From Zhongshania sp. R06B22 (GTDB taxonomy: Bacteria > Pseudomonadota > Gammaproteobacteria > Pseudomonadales > Spongiibacteraceae): DNA of 64,000 nucleotides. Location: positions 2,170,001 through 2,234,000 of the forward strand of contig NZ_JBFRYB010000001.1 in assembly GCF_040892595.1 (NCBI RefSeq), read 5' to 3'. Shown piece after piece: positions 63,415-64,000 of the stretch; the first letter of the stretch is position 1, and each line of letters starts with the position of its first letter. Under the pieces are notes generated by a model. It made no database searches, had not been told where the DNA came from, and was given only the letters and a program-made list of their open reading frames with translations. Position numbers and translations under genes: made by a program.

Positions 63415-64000
63415 ATGATTTCCGCTAGAGAAAAAAGCCCTTTAACGGGTCATGTTGATGTCTGGTATTGTTTTACAGATGATCATCGTCTTGATAACCG
63501 ACTAGACCAATACGAAGCGATGTTGTCGCCTGCTGAATCACTTCAGTATCAACAGCTAATGCATGGCAGCAATGGCCGAGATTACCTTATCAGTCGCGCG
63601 TTATTGCGAACTGTACTCGCCGATTACTCCAACGTGTCCCCTGAAAAAATCAGTTTTTGCGTAAATGCTTATGGTAAGCCTGAGCTCAGTAATAGCGATC
63701 GGCAGGAAACTATTCAATTTAATACGGCACACACCAGCGGACTCACAGTGTGCGTCGTCACGCGAGGTAACGACATCGGGGTTGATGTTGAAAGCCGCGC
63801 TGAAAGTCGCAGCGTTCTCAATATGGCTGATGACTACTTCTCGACCTTAGAGCTGCAAGCTTTGAATGGTCGCGCTGATGATCAACAGCTTGATTACTTT
63901 TACCGTTACTGGACGCTTAAAGAAGCCTATATAAAAGCGCGTGGTGAGGGGCTAACTATTCCTTTGCAAGATTTTTCTGTGGTTTTAGATGAGCAGGGCG
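63415..64000 (+). CDS. 4'-phosphopantetheinyl transferase, Sfp type (3' end outside window)
   Basis: At least 195 residues; runs off the right edge. Transfers the phosphopantetheine arm of CoA to carrier proteins. The two signatures are present: IGVDVE with metal-binding D124 and E126, and WTLKEAYIKARGEGL around residues 166-180. FNTAHTSGLTVCVV precedes the first, as in Sfp/Gsp. Sfp-type enzymes usually serve polyketide or nonribosomal synthases, or replace AcpS. ATG 63415 has no obvious ribosome site. Its neighbours (ppiD) give no functional clue. Confidence 0.92.
   Translation, partial: MISAREKSPLTGHVDVWYCFTDDHRLDNRLDQYEAMLSPAESLQYQQLMHGSNGRDYLISRALLRTVLADYSNVSPEKISFCVNAYGKPELSNSDRQETIQFNTAHTSGLTVCVVTRGNDIGVDVESRAESRSVLNMADDYFSTLELQALNGRADDQQLDYFYRYWTLKEAYIKARGEGLTIPLQDFSVVLDEQG

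Overview
The window is chromosomal DNA from a gammaproteobacterium, most likely a marine member of the Pseudomonadales/Cellvibrionales side. The basis is protein content and gene order: rne / rluC / HAD phosphatase / maf / yceD-rpmF-plsX-fabD-fabG-acpP-fabF-pabC-mltG-tmk-holB-pilZ-tatD is the pseudomonad arrangement, without fabH between plsX and fabD. The tusDCBE set, the PA2817-like gene beside an ABC exporter and queF, and tig-clpP-clpX-lon-hupB-ppiD also fit. I see no insertion sequence, prophage, CRISPR array or integron. This is a dense housekeeping region.

Layout. 1-7.4 kb: end of sucD, a TetR regulator with an AidB-like acyl-CoA dehydrogenase, htpG behind a textbook heat-shock promoter, then gpsA, sixA and an alpha/beta hydrolase. 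7.4-21.7 kb: folE, prmB, aroC, an MFS permease, several small conserved or unknown genes (gcvR-like, thiamine-binding-like, YheU, TusA), epmC, pdxB, an ATP-NAD/AcoX-type kinase, alaA, msrB. 21.7-22.4 kb: two identical tRNA-Glu genes and tRNA-Gly, each with its own promoter and a leader hairpin. 22.5-29.5 kb: PA2817-like gene, ABC exporter, queF, a small unknown gene pair, an all-alpha dUTPase-type pyrophosphatase, a probable PD-(D/E)XK nuclease with two winged-helix repeats, phhB, trmA. 29.5-35.8 kb (minus strand): ybiB, tusE-B-C-D, yccA, tRNA-Ser, rne. 36.3-48.8 kb: rluC, HAD phosphatase, maf, the fatty-acid synthesis operon, mltG, tmk, holB, pilZ, tatD. 48.8-54.8 kb: a gcvT without gcvH/gcvP, a cytoplasmic GH84 glycosidase, fadBA, tRNA-Leu. 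54.8-64 kb: tig, clpP, clpX, lon, hupB, ppiD, and a truncated Sfp-type phosphopantetheinyl transferase.

How the genes work together. Protein quality control is strong: htpG, clpX and lon carry sigma-32-like promoters, and tig, clpP and ppiD lie with them. Fatty-acid synthesis (plsX to fabF) and degradation (fadBA, AidB-like enzyme) are both present, each degradation unit preceded by a palindromic candidate operator. tRNA biology recurs: sulfur relay for 2-thiouridine (tusA, tusBCDE), queuosine (queF), m5U54 (trmA), and tRNA genes with structured leaders.

The observations most worth checking are: the duplicated-winged-helix PD-(D/E)XK protein; mltG, whose membrane anchor is encoded upstream of any ordinary start codon; a hairpin enclosing the tusD Shine-Dalgarno and start codon; an apparently leaderless yceD; and covarying hairpins in the tRNA-Glu leaders. 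All start sites, promoters and hairpins were read by eye; no search or folding program was run.
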